Origin: Chloroflexi bacterium AL-N1
GTDB taxonomy: Bacteria > Chloroflexota > Chloroflexia > Chloroflexales > Roseiflexaceae
Assembly: GCA_013122435.1 (NCBI GenBank)
Contig: WYDT01000011.1
Coordinates: 62,001 to 126,000 of the forward strand
DNA: 64,000 nucleotides
Direction of reading: 5' to 3'
Both the position numbers and the translations under genes were made by a program. This document shows, in pieces, positions 36,237 to 44,959 of the stretch; position 1 is the first letter of the stretch; every line of letters starts with the position of its first letter. Under the pieces are notes generated by a model. The model saw only the letters and a program-made list of their open reading frames with translations. It was not told the origin of the DNA and did no database searches.

Positions 36237-38219
36237 ATGTTAATCGATCACTCACAAGCAAGTAGATGGTGGATGAATCTACTTGACTTAATCACTGAGG
36301 CGATCATCACAGTCAATGCTGATCAGTTCATTGTGTTCATTAATCACGGTGCAGTTCAGAGCTTTGGTCATTCAGCCCAACAACTGCAGGGACAACCGCT
36401 GGATACACTGCTGTCGCTACCGTCTGCCACAGTGATGCGGGAGCGTATCCAATCTTTCGCACTAAAGGCAGTGCCAGGAATGTCACAGCCTCTCGATGAC
36501 GTAGCAGGAGCATATTGGCGACGGAGAGATGGCACAACTTTTCCGGCATCTGTAACACTGGTCAAACTCAATGAGGAGGAGCCCATGTCCGTTACACTTG
36601 TGGTACACGATAGCAGCGACCAACAACACGTCAAAGCCAATCTACAACAGGCCGAAGCCCAGTATCGGTCACTGGTGGACAGTGTGCAAGACTATGCTAT
36701 TTTTATGCTTGACCCAAACGGACTAGTGACAAGCTGGAATACTGGTGCGGAACGCATCACTGGCTACCAGACTGATGAAATTATTGGACAACATTTCCGT
36801 TGTTTTTTTCCTGATGAAGCAGCGCAACAAAACAAACCCGAGTACGAATTACACATCGCCGCAACACAGGGCCGCTATGTCGAAGAAGTCTGGCGGGTGC
36901 GTAAAGATGGTTCTCACTTCTGGGCACATGTCGTGCTGACCGTCGTACATGATGAATATGGCCAGTTGCGTGGATTCTCCAAGGTGACCCGTGACGTGAC
37001 AGAGCAGCAACAAGTTGAAGCAGCACTACGACACTATACTGCGCGGCTCAATGTCCTCTACGAAATTAGCCAGGCCATTCTGACTGCACAATCTCCTGAG
37101 GCAATTGCTGAGGCCAGCGTACGCCGTATCCGCCATCTGGTGCCATGCCAGTACGTGAGTATGATAGCCTACGATGATGAGACCGATACCATGCACACAC
37201 TAGCCATCGAACACGATACCGTACCACAGCATGGGTTGGTGTCATCCACATCCATCTATGATCTGACTATGCTTCGGCAGGGCCAGATACATTACATTCC
37301 TGATGTTCAGCTTGCGCTTGCTCCCGATCATCTATCTTACGACTGGCAAACTACGGGTTTACGTTCCTATCTAAGCGTACCACTGCTGGATCGAGGAACA
37401 CTGATTGGTGTATTGACACTGGCCGCAAGTGCTCCAGGGGCATTTGGACCAGATGTGCTCGATGTGGTGCGCCAGGTCGCTGACCAACTGGCTGTGGCAC
37501 TACAAAACGCTCGACTGTTTGCTGAAATACATACGGGGCGTGAGCAGTTACAGGGATTGTCCCATCGTCTGATCGAAGTACAAGAGTCAGAGCGACGTGC
37601 CATTGCCGGCGAATTGCACGATGAGATTGGCCAGGCACTCACGCTGGTCAAAATGAATCTGCAAGCAGTACAGGAGGCACAGGACAGCACATCTACCGCT
37701 CCCAGTCTCTCCGAGAGCATTGGCATTGTCGAGCAGGCGTTACAACAGGTGCGTGATCTCTCACTTGATTTACGCCCTTCGCTGCTTGATGATCTCGGTC
37801 TGATCGCCGCACTACGCTGGTACGGCGCACGACAAGCACGGCTTGCTGGTATCTCTTTCCACTTTACCGGCCACTTACCCGAAGAGCGATTGCCCACAAT
37901 GCTTGAAACGACATGTTTTCGTGTCGCTCAGGAAGCACTGACCAACGTAGTTCGGCACGCACAGGCACAACATGTCTGGGTGCATGTGTACATACAAGAT
38001 ACGGCGCTCCAACTTACCATCCGTGACGATGGTGTGGGATTTGATCCACACACGGCCCAGACTCGTGCCCAGTATGGCAACAGTTTTGGACTACTCGGGA
38101 TGCGAGAACGGGTAGCCATTGCAGGTGGCACACTGCACATTACATCTGCCTGCGGAGAGGGAACTACTGTTATGGCCCTCTTTCCAATGTACATGATTGA
38201 TAGGAGAAATAGCATATGA
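36237..38219 (+). CDS. PAS-PAS-GAF histidine kinase of the NarL-partner class
   Basis: The kinase has 660 residues and no membrane helix, so it senses a cytoplasmic or membrane-permeant signal. It has an N-terminal PAS (about 10-125), a second PAS with PAC (about 130-250), a GAF domain (about 270-420) and a HisKA_3 phosphoacceptor block ERRAIAGELHDEIGQALTLV with H at about 460. HATPase_c follows, with EALTNVVRHAQA and DDGVGFDP. The start at 36237 has no strong Shine-Dalgarno but lies downstream of the -10 box. Its stop overlaps the response regulator by 4 bases. Part of its first PAS is duplicated upstream as a remnant. Confidence 0.92.
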   Translation: MLIDHSQASRWWMNLLDLITEAIITVNADQFIVFINHGAVQSFGHSAQQLQGQPLDTLLSLPSATVMRERIQSFALKAVPGMSQPLDDVAGAYWRRRDGTTFPASVTLVKLNEEEPMSVTLVVHDSSDQQHVKANLQQAEAQYRSLVDSVQDYAIFMLDPNGLVTSWNTGAERITGYQTDEIIGQHFRCFFPDEAAQQNKPEYELHIAATQGRYVEEVWRVRKDGSHFWAHVVLTVVHDEYGQLRGFSKVTRDVTEQQQVEAALRHYTARLNVLYEISQAILTAQSPEAIAEASVRRIRHLVPCQYVSMIAYDDETDTMHTLAIEHDTVPQHGLVSSTSIYDLTMLRQGQIHYIPDVQLALAPDHLSYDWQTTGLRSYLSVPLLDRGTLIGVLTLAASAPGAFGPDVLDVVRQVADQLAVALQNARLFAEIHTGREQLQGLSHRLIEVQESERRAIAGELHDEIGQALTLVKMNLQAVQEAQDSTSTAPSLSESIGIVEQALQQVRDLSLDLRPSLLDDLGLIAALRWYGARQARLAGISFHFTGHLPEERLPTMLETTCFRVAQEALTNVVRHAQAQHVWVHVYIQDTALQLTIRDDGVGFDPHTAQTRAQYGNSFGLLGMRERVAIAGGTLHITSACGEGTTVMALFPMYMIDRRNSI

Positions 38220-38869
38220 GTGCAATGCGGGTTATGCTTGTCGAAGATCATGCATTAGTACGCGCGGGTATTCGCTCATTGCTCGAAAAGCTCCCCGACT
38301 TGGAGGTAGTTGCAGAAGCGGGTGATGGACGGACAGCACTCAGTTTGATTGCCCAGCACCAACCTGATGTGGTGCTCATGGATATCAAAATGGCTGGATT
38401 GAACGGTCTGGAAGCCACGTCGCGGATTGTGCGTGATCTGCCCGGCGTGCGGGTCGTTATTCTGTCGATGTATGCCAACGAAGAGTATGTAATTCAGGCA
38501 TTGCGCGTAGGCGCATCCGGCTATTTGCTCAAAGATGCTGGTACGGCAGAATTGGAAGTTGCGGTACGCGCTGCTGCACGTGGCGAAACCTATCTCAGCC
38601 CGGCCATATCACGCCGCATGATTCAGGACTATCTCCAGGTGGTTGGTGGGGAGGGGGGCGCACTGGAACAATTGACACCACGACAGCGTGAGGTGCTGCA
38701 ACTGGTTGCAGAAGGCCATAGTGTAAAAGAAATCGCCCAGATTTTACAGATTAGCGTCAAAACAGTGGAGACTCACCGCGCACAACTCATGGAGCGGCTG
38801 GACATTCACGATGTGGCGGGGTTGGTGCGCTATGCTATTCGGGTGGGACTGGTTGCGTCAGATGAATGA
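38216..38869 (+). CDS. NarL/FixJ-family response regulator
   Basis: The regulator has 217 residues: a receiver domain with the acidic pair in LVEDH, the phosphorylated aspartate in VVLMDIKMAG, the threonine/serine switch in VVILSMYAN and the lysine in YLLKDAG. A LuxR-type helix-turn-helix follows (about 150-210) with LTPRQREVLQLVAEGHSVKEIA. It overlaps the kinase stop by 4 bases, the classic coupled pair. Targets are unknown. Confidence 0.96.
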   Translation: MSAMRVMLVEDHALVRAGIRSLLEKLPDLEVVAEAGDGRTALSLIAQHQPDVVLMDIKMAGLNGLEATSRIVRDLPGVRVVILSMYANEEYVIQALRVGASGYLLKDAGTAELEVAVRAAARGETYLSPAISRRMIQDYLQVVGGEGGALEQLTPRQREVLQLVAEGHSVKEIAQILQISVKTVETHRAQLMERLDIHDVAGLVRYAIRVGLVASDE

Positions 38870-39048
38870 TACCAACGCATTCAACCTGTATATATGACGC
38901 GTCACAAGGGACAACGCGTTGTGAGATACACACTACCAGATCAGGTAGAGTCATCTGAATACGTTGCCCCATGTGATTTTGAAGTATCACTCTGTGTGTA
39001 ATATGACGCACCCGTTCTTCTCGTTCACGGCTTACGATACATCAGCCC

Positions 39049-39273
39049 TCAATTCATTTGGGCCTCCATCTCACGAACCGTCTCGCGTGCGGTATAGATT
39101 AATTCCTCCAGCCAACTACGTAACTCTGCACGGTTCAAAGGTGTCACCTCATGCAACCGGCCTGTCGAGACATAGTCGTGAAGTAAATCCAGACGCATGA
39201 AAATCTCTTCCATACCTTCAGCACTATAGTCACGGCGAATGCGGTCAAGCAGGGTCAGCTCAAGCATAGTCAT
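39049..39273 (-). CDS. Small helical protein of unknown function
   Basis: The protein has 74 residues from the ATG at 39273, with AGAGGT upstream. The sequence is charged and helical, with MLELTLLDRIRRDY near the start and ELIYTARETVREME near the end. No motif is recognised. Good coding composition and a proper ribosome binding site support it as a real gene. Confidence 0.55.
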   Translation of the reverse strand: MTMLELTLLDRIRRDYSAEGMEEIFMRLDLLHDYVSTGRLHEVTPLNRAELRSWLEELIYTARETVREMEAQMN

Positions 39274-39424
39274 TGGCGACACCTCTTTCTTTTTGGTAAT
39301 GCTTCTTCATCCACAATATGTTGCGACTTCAATTGTACGTTCCCTATGAACCTTTGAAAGCATCCTGGCATATGATAAAAATAATATCGCTTACAGTTTT
39401 ACCAATCTTGTACACAATAAAATG

Positions 39425-39454
39425 AGGCGTGAAGCTTCGCTGTGCTTCACGCCT
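39425..39454. terminator. Strong hairpin in a gene-free stretch
   Basis: AGGCGTGAAGC at 39425-39435 pairs perfectly with GCTTCACGCCT at 39444-39454. It lies between the small gene at 39049 and the excisionase-like gene at 39650. The minus-strand frame at 39344-39547 that covers it is not credible. Downstream of the hairpin on the minus strand there is only CATTTTATTG, so it is a terminator for the gene ending at 39650 only tentatively. Confidence 0.5.
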
Positions 39455-39649
39455 TAGAGGGGTAACATTGATGACTGTCACGCAACCATCATTGCACACC
39501 TCCCAGCGTGAAGCGTACCGACTCGCTTGCCGTGATATTCGTACCACACGGCTGCCACAGGTTCCCTGGCAGATGATCTGAATATATGTTTGCCAATCTG
39601 TCTAACAACGATTTGTCAGGTTGTTGATAGTAGGGCAACCTTTGGCATA

Positions 39650-39859
39650 TCATCGACGGACTCCGATCTTTGTGTCCTCAAGCATATGCAAAATACTTGA
39701 GCCTTTGATAAAAATACGACGAATACTATCAGGGCGACTGGCTTCTAGCTGACCAGCAGTAATCAGCCGTTTGATCGTACTGAGACTGACACCGAGTAAC
39801 TCTGCGGCTTCTTCACGCGAGTAGATAGCGTCAGCTTGAATCGGTTCACGATGTGTCAT
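39650..39859 (-). CDS. Excisionase/MerR-like DNA-binding protein
   Basis: The protein has 69 residues. The helix-turn-helix IYSREEAAELLGVSLSTIKRLI, with GQLEASRPDSIRRIFIKG as the wing, is the HTH_17 type used by excisionases and small regulators. No integrase, attachment site or phage gene is nearby, so a regulatory role is more likely than excision. AGGAG-like sequence precedes the start at about 39866. Confidence 0.8.
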   Translation of the reverse strand: MTHREPIQADAIYSREEAAELLGVSLSTIKRLITAGQLEASRPDSIRRIFIKGSSILHMLEDTKIGVRR

Positions 39860-40100
39860 GTGCGGACTCCTTCCAAAGGTTCAGGAGCAGAATAGCATGG
39901 TCATAAAGAGATGTCAAGAGGTCAGCATACTCTATTTAGAGGTGCAAAGACATTACTGTGCATCACGGAGGGCGCAAAATCCTTGTCACAATGTTGTACA
40001 TGGAAAGATCTGAACTAAAAGGCGTCAAAATGACTTTGTGATAAAAAGACATATCTCATCTGATTGATAAAAAAGCCTTTTTGTGATTTGAATCACTATA

Positions 40101-40129
40101 TTGCAATTGTAGTTTCAGTATGATATGCT
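40101..40129 (+). promoter_or_regulatory. Promoter of the membrane protein gene at 40241
   Basis: TTGCAA at 40101-40106 and TATGCT at 40124-40129 are separated by 17 bases. The rest of the 39860-40240 gap is AT-rich and holds nothing else that I can support. Confidence 0.5.
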
Positions 40130-40240
40130 AATTGCACAAGTTTAGCACAGATTATGCACAACTAGCAACAAACTTCACAAAGTCTGTATAGTGTCAAACA
40201 TTTTGAGATTATTGGTCAGAACTCGAAAGGATCAAGTAAT

Positions 40241-40846
40241 ATGCGCATCCACACAACCGCAAAAAGTTCAGCAATGGGTACTGATAAGGATTTCATTTCC
40301 CCTTTGCCGGATATTATGGGGCTTGGAGGAGCTCTGGCCGGCGCTGCAGGTGGTCTTGCAATGGCAGGTATTGCAGCACTTATATCGCTTTCGCTTGGTG
40401 GCGATATTTGGCTCGAGGCCAAACAAATCTCAGCAATCGTACTTGGTCAGCAAGTTGGACAACAAGCTGGCTTTGCAGCAGGTCCCGTGATTATCGGCTC
40501 AATCCTTCATATGGTCATGGCAGTATTGATGGGTGCGGCATACGGTATCCTCAGCCGTCGTGTTTTCAAGCTCCCCACTGAGTTTGGTACCCCTCTCCTT
40601 ACTGGTCTCATTTATGGAATGTTGACCTGGATGGTAGCCTACTTTATTGTGCTCCCTATCTTCAATCCAGTATTGTTACAAACGTATGCACCAGCATTTA
40701 TTGTGCAGCATCTAGTCTATGGTTTGGTAACCGGTCTGGTCTACACGGTACTTCGACCACAACCATACATTGAAAATGAGTTCTCGCTGGTATCAGCCAT
40801 TGCTCCAGAGCGTAATGGTGCAGCAATGAGCATGGATATCGACTAG
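40241..40846 (+). CDS. Four-helix membrane protein of unknown function
   Basis: The protein has 201 residues with predicted membrane helices at about 26-50, 80-105, 125-148 and 155-175. The GG(A)xAGxxxG glycine pattern in the first helix and the HLVYGLVTGLVY in the last are typical of a small family in Chloroflexota and Actinobacteria whose role I do not know. An AAGGATC sequence lies near the start. It has its own promoter at 40101 and ends at the terminator at 40919. Confidence 0.7.
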   Translation: MRIHTTAKSSAMGTDKDFISPLPDIMGLGGALAGAAGGLAMAGIAALISLSLGGDIWLEAKQISAIVLGQQVGQQAGFAAGPVIIGSILHMVMAVLMGAAYGILSRRVFKLPTEFGTPLLTGLIYGMLTWMVAYFIVLPIFNPVLLQTYAPAFIVQHLVYGLVTGLVYTVLRPQPYIENEFSLVSAIAPERNGAAMSMDID

Positions 40847-40918
40847 GCAAAATGTTAGAATGATTTTAAAAGATGTTGTTTATGACAATTTAAGCTAGTG
40901 TGCATTTGCAAATTGTCT

Positions 40919-40946
40919 GGGAAGTCGTATAATCGACTTCCCTTTT
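40919..40946 (+). terminator. Intrinsic terminator with a TATAAT loop
   Basis: GGGAAGTCG at 40919-40927 and CGACTTCCC at 40934-40942 enclose the loop TATAAT and are followed by four T. The loop TATAAT, with TTGCAA at 40906-40911 and a 16-base spacer, may also form the promoter of the next gene. Confidence 0.8.
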
Positions 40947-40966
40947 GGTATTAGTAGGAGTAATTG

Positions 40967-41950
40967 ATGGAATATCGTGAACTCGGTCGTACTGGTTATC
41001 GAGTGTCGGTTGTCAGCTTTGGGGCATGGGCTATCGGTAGTGCCTGGGGTCCTGTTGATGATCAGAGCTCTATGGCTGCATTACATCGCGCACTGGATCT
41101 CGGCATCAACTTTTTTGATACCGCAGATGTCTATGGTAATGGCCACAGCGAGCAACTCCTGGCACGACTTGCCCAGGAACGAAGCGAGTCTTTTTATGTG
41201 GCAACCAAAGCTGGGCGCGGATTAAACCCGCATACCGCTGCAGGATACAATCAGGGCAATCTCACTGCATTCGTCGAACAGAGTCTGCGAAACTTACACA
41301 CAGAGGCATTGGATTTACTCCAATTGCACTGCCCGCCTTCTGCGGTATATGCCAGCGACGAGGTGTTTGGCATCCTCGACGACCTGGTTGCTGACGGGAA
41401 AATTCGTTTCTACGGTGTCAGTGTTGAGACAGTTGATGAGGCATTACAAGCGCTTCAGCATGCCAATGTACAGACAGTACAAATCATTTTCAATATGTTT
41501 CGTCTCAAACCAGCTGAACAGCTCTTTGCGGCTGCCAAAGAACGTCAGGTGGGCATTATTGCACGAGTACCGCTCGCAAGTGGGCTTCTCACGGGCAAAA
41601 TGCAGCGTAATACACAGTTTGCCGACAACGATCACCGTAAATTCAATCGCTTTGGTGAGGCATTTGATCGCGGGGAAACATTCTCTGGTGTCGATTATGA
41701 TACTGGGCTAACAGCCGTTGCAGCGCTACGGGAGTATACACCAGCAAATGCCAGTATGGCCCAGTTTGCGCTGCGCTGGATTACGATGTTTCCAGAGGTG
41801 AGTTGTACTATTCCTGGTGCGAGAAATCGCGAACAGGTCGAAGATAATGTCGCAGCCGCCGATCTTGCTTCTTTGGATACGTCGACCATGGACGCAATAC
41901 AGACAATCTATAACCAGTACATTCGATCTCAGGTACATCATTTGTGGTAA
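40967..41950 (+). CDS. Aldo/keto reductase
   Basis: This NAD(P)H-dependent oxidoreductase of 327 residues has a TIM-barrel with the catalytic tetrad visible: D in FFDTADVYGNGHSE, Y in the same motif, K in VATKAG and H in LQLHCPP. The C-terminal cofactor site reads IPGARNREQVEDNV. The start ATG at 40967 has AGGAG 6 bases upstream. It lies 24 bases before murI on the same strand, so they may be cotranscribed. Substrate unknown. Confidence 0.93.
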   Translation: MEYRELGRTGYRVSVVSFGAWAIGSAWGPVDDQSSMAALHRALDLGINFFDTADVYGNGHSEQLLARLAQERSESFYVATKAGRGLNPHTAAGYNQGNLTAFVEQSLRNLHTEALDLLQLHCPPSAVYASDEVFGILDDLVADGKIRFYGVSVETVDEALQALQHANVQTVQIIFNMFRLKPAEQLFAAAKERQVGIIARVPLASGLLTGKMQRNTQFADNDHRKFNRFGEAFDRGETFSGVDYDTGLTAVAALREYTPANASMAQFALRWITMFPEVSCTIPGARNREQVEDNVAAADLASLDTSTMDAIQTIYNQYIRSQVHHLW

Positions 41951-41974
41951 TACGCCAGAAGTGATAATGTATGT

Positions 41975-42748
41975 ATGATTGCATTATTTGACTCGGGGTT
42001 GGGTGGCCTGTCGGTCATGCGCGAGGTTCGTAGCAGGCTACCCCAACACGACCTGCTCTACTTCGCAGATACCGCCTGCTGCCCTTATGGCTTAAAATCG
42101 GTCTCCTTTGTCCAACAGCGTTCACTCCAGATCGGGCAGTTTTTGTCAGATTATGGCGCACGTCTACTAGTGGTTGCGTGTAACACCGCCTCATCTGCAG
42201 CGCTTGAAGTGTTACGTGCTGAACTAGCCATTCCCATTGTTGGCATGGAGCCGGGACTCAAACCGGCGGTTGCAGCAACCCGCAGTGGGTACATCGGCGT
42301 TCTGGCAACGAGTGGAACGCTAGCTGGTGAACGCTTTGCTCGTCTCGTCGAGCGCTTTGCCTGTCAACAAACTGTTATCACTCAACCCTGTCCAGGACTG
42401 GTCGAACAGGTTGAGCGTGGCGCTATCGATGCCCCAAGAACTGATGCACTGCTCAAACAATACATCGATCCACTACTCGCACAGGGGGTTGATACATTAG
42501 TGCTCGGGTGTACACATTATCCATTTTTGCGTGAGCCAATTGTGCACATGGTCGGTCCAAACATCACCATTATTGATACAGGCCCTGCTGTTGCTCGTCA
42601 CGTCGTGCATATGGTATCTGAGCATCGTATCACCCCGGGCAACTCAACCACACACTATCTCACCACAGGCAGCGCAGATGATGTTATGTCTACTGCTCAA
42701 CGTTTACTTCGTGAAGCCATCGTTGTACGCACAACCATAGTCACCTGA
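41975..42748 (+). CDS. murI: Glutamate racemase
   Basis: Glutamate racemase supplies D-glutamate for peptidoglycan. The protein has 257 residues with the two catalytic cysteines in VACNTASS and LGCTHYPFL, the N-terminal FDSGLGGLSV and YFADTACCPYG, where the usual AxxPYG motif is present in variant form. It follows the aldo/keto reductase after 24 bases. Confidence 0.95.
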   Translation: MIALFDSGLGGLSVMREVRSRLPQHDLLYFADTACCPYGLKSVSFVQQRSLQIGQFLSDYGARLLVVACNTASSAALEVLRAELAIPIVGMEPGLKPAVAATRSGYIGVLATSGTLAGERFARLVERFACQQTVITQPCPGLVEQVERGAIDAPRTDALLKQYIDPLLAQGVDTLVLGCTHYPFLREPIVHMVGPNITIIDTGPAVARHVVHMVSEHRITPGNSTTHYLTTGSADDVMSTAQRLLREAIVVRTTIVT

Positions 42749-42845
42749 ACATAAACCATAGCATACTGCCCCAGAATATCGTATCATGGGCGTTATGCTA
42801 TCCCTAGACATTTATTCGCTGTGAAATATATAAAGGAGTCATACT

Positions 42846-43973
42846 ATGTCGTACGGCGTGAAACTTGATCCGCAACCCATTGCCTCTGGATTAACTATAC
42901 GTGAGCTTGTGGATCACCATCTCTATGCCTACAACGCCGCCCGGCTGCGCGAAGCCTGTCAGCTTTTTGCACAGAAGATCGCGCAACCAGAGGTTACCAT
43001 CGGCATCACGCTCTCGGGCGCGCTCACCCCAACCGGATTGGGGACGGCTGCAATAGTACCACTCATTCGTGCGGGCCTCATCGATTGGGTTGTCAGTACA
43101 GGTGCAAACCTCTATCATGACATTCACCGTACACTGGGATTTGATTTATGGGGCACAACACCCTTTGCTAATGACCGCGAACTGCGCGAGAAGAAGCTCA
43201 TCCGTATCTACGACATTCTCTTTGAGCAAGATGTGCTGTTCAAATCCGATCAGTTCCTCTACCAGTGTATGCGTGGGCCAGAATTCCAGCACACGATGGG
43301 CACAGCCGAACTCCATTATCTATTAGGGCGTTACACCAAAGCCCGTGAGAAAGCGACCCAAATTGACTATGTCTCTATTCTCACCGCCGCCCACGAAGCC
43401 GGTGTGCCCCTCTACACATCGAGTCCAGGCGACTCAACCATCGGCATGAATGTTGCTGCGCTGGCTATGATGGGCAATAAACTCCGCTTCGATGTAGAGC
43501 GCGATGTGAATGAGACCACAGCTATTGTTCACGATGCCAAACAGAGTCCCGAGGGGAAAAGTGCGGTCATTGTACTCGGTGGTGGGTCACCCAAGAACTT
43601 CATCCTCCAGACTGAGCCACAACTGCAAGAGATTATGGGCATCTCCGAGAAAGGACATGACTACTACATCCAGTTTACAGATGCGCGCCCTGACACTGGC
43701 GGGCTGAGTGGCGCCACACCGAGTGAAGCAATGACATGGGGCAAAATCGATCCAGATCAACTCCCCGACACTATCGTGTGCTACTGTGATAGCACCATTG
43801 CCCTACCAATTATGGCTGCCTATGTGCTAGACGTGGCTGGCTCACGACCACTCAAGCGTCTCTACGATCGGCGCGACGAGATGATGGATACCCTGCAACA
43901 AAGCTACAACGAGGCCCTCAAATCCCACAACACGGCAGACCATTTTGCTGATAGCACCGATAGCACAGAGTAG
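42846..43973 (+). CDS. Deoxyhypusine-synthase-like protein, probable polyamine aminobutyltransferase
   Basis: The protein has 375 residues and the deoxyhypusine synthase fold. It has the glycine-rich TLSGALTPTGLG, the STGANLYHDIH site, the SPGDSTIG loop and the active-site lysine in LGGGSPKNF. The C-terminal CYCDSTIALPIMAAYVL is characteristic. Bacteria lack eIF5A, and characterised bacterial homologs instead transfer aminobutyl groups between polyamines to give homospermidine or spermidine. An agmatinase-like gene about 1 kb away supports a polyamine role. AAGGAG precedes the ATG. Confidence 0.88.
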   Translation: MSYGVKLDPQPIASGLTIRELVDHHLYAYNAARLREACQLFAQKIAQPEVTIGITLSGALTPTGLGTAAIVPLIRAGLIDWVVSTGANLYHDIHRTLGFDLWGTTPFANDRELREKKLIRIYDILFEQDVLFKSDQFLYQCMRGPEFQHTMGTAELHYLLGRYTKAREKATQIDYVSILTAAHEAGVPLYTSSPGDSTIGMNVAALAMMGNKLRFDVERDVNETTAIVHDAKQSPEGKSAVIVLGGGSPKNFILQTEPQLQEIMGISEKGHDYYIQFTDARPDTGGLSGATPSEAMTWGKIDPDQLPDTIVCYCDSTIALPIMAAYVLDVAGSRPLKRLYDRRDEMMDTLQQSYNEALKSHNTADHFADSTDSTE

Positions 43974-43982
43974 TCAGAGACA

Positions 43983-44007
43983 GTGGGCGTCTGTGTGAGA
44001 CGCCCAC
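43983..44007. terminator. Bidirectional terminator hairpin
   Basis: GTGGGCGTCT at 43983-43992 pairs with AGACGCCCAC at 43998-44007 around GTGTG. It separates the deoxyhypusine-synthase-like gene from the convergent enoyl-CoA hydratase gene. Confidence 0.85.
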
Positions 44008-44027
44008 CAACCTGTTGTAACAACAAC

Positions 44028-44807
44028 TTAGCGACCCATCCAAATCGGTTTGCGCTTCTCCAGAAAGGCACGAAAACCTTCAAAACCATCCTCACTGGCA
44101 AAAATTTCACGCTGGAAGTTGGCTTCACGTGAAAGGGCTTCGGCGAATGTGCCATCCTGAGCAGCGTAGACTGCACGACGGATTCGCATAAGCGAAAGTG
44201 GTGCCTGTTCCGCCAGGTACGTAGCATAGGTCGCGACTTCGCGCTCGAAACGCTCAGTCGGGAACACACGGTTGGCCAGGCCAATCGCCAACGCGTCTTT
44301 GGCATCCACAGGCTCACCGGTATACATAAGATCAAGTGCGCGCCCCAGACCAATAATGCGTGGTAGCGACCACGTTCCACCACCATCTGGCACCAAACCC
44401 ACCTGAACAAATAATTCTGCAAAACGTGCATGCTCCGAGACAATTCGCAGATCGCAGGCCAGTGCAACATCACAACCGATACCCGCAGCAACACCATCAA
44501 CTGCGGCGATGACTGGACAGCGTGCCTCGCGGATGGCTAACAACGCGGGATGGTAGGCATCGGTGAGAATCGCGACCGCCGCCTCAGCCGACAACTCACC
44601 CTGTGCTGCCACAGTAAGGTCTGCGCCAGAACAAAATGCACCACCGGAACCTGTAATCACAATCACCCTGGTTTCTTCGCCACAATCAACAATGGCGTCA
44701 CGCAAGGCCCACATGGTATCTGCATCGACTGCATTGCGTAACTTAGGCCGATTAAGTGTCAATGTGCAAACCGCACCGTCGCGATGTACCAACAATGTTT
44801 CGGACAT
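44028..44807 (-). CDS. Enoyl-CoA hydratase/isomerase family protein
   Basis: The protein has 259 residues and the crotonase fold. It has LNRPKLRNAVD, the oxyanion-hole segments GAFCSGADL and AAVDGVAAGIGCDVALACD, and the EHARFAELFVQVGLVPDGG region that in hydratases holds the second glutamate. Here that position reads PDGGG, as in many isomerase-like members, so hydratase activity is uncertain. The GGGGG run places the start at 44807. A frame open to 45050 adds implausible residues. Confidence 0.9.
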   Translation of the reverse strand: MSETLLVHRDGAVCTLTLNRPKLRNAVDADTMWALRDAIVDCGEETRVIVITGSGGAFCSGADLTVAAQGELSAEAAVAILTDAYHPALLAIREARCPVIAAVDGVAAGIGCDVALACDLRIVSEHARFAELFVQVGLVPDGGGTWSLPRIIGLGRALDLMYTGEPVDAKDALAIGLANRVFPTERFEREVATYATYLAEQAPLSLMRIRRAVYAAQDGTFAEALSREANFQREIFASEDGFEGFRAFLEKRKPIWMGR

Positions 44808-44959
44808 CATTGCCCCCTTTTTATGCCAGATGACTACCTGCTTGCAACCAGATAAAACCAGACTCAATTTGTATTGGATATACTTATTATAATCTAAAGT
44901 GGAACGAAGTACATGAACAAATGGTACAATGGGACAAAATGGTACAGAAAGGTTCTGGA

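Noticed and set aside
39344..39547. Minus-strand frame of 67 codons
   Set aside because: It covers a strong hairpin, has no start signal and no coherent protein character.
39650..39859. Excisionase-like gene as a sign of an integrated element
   Set aside because: No integrase, att site or other mobile gene is near, so I treat it as a small regulator.
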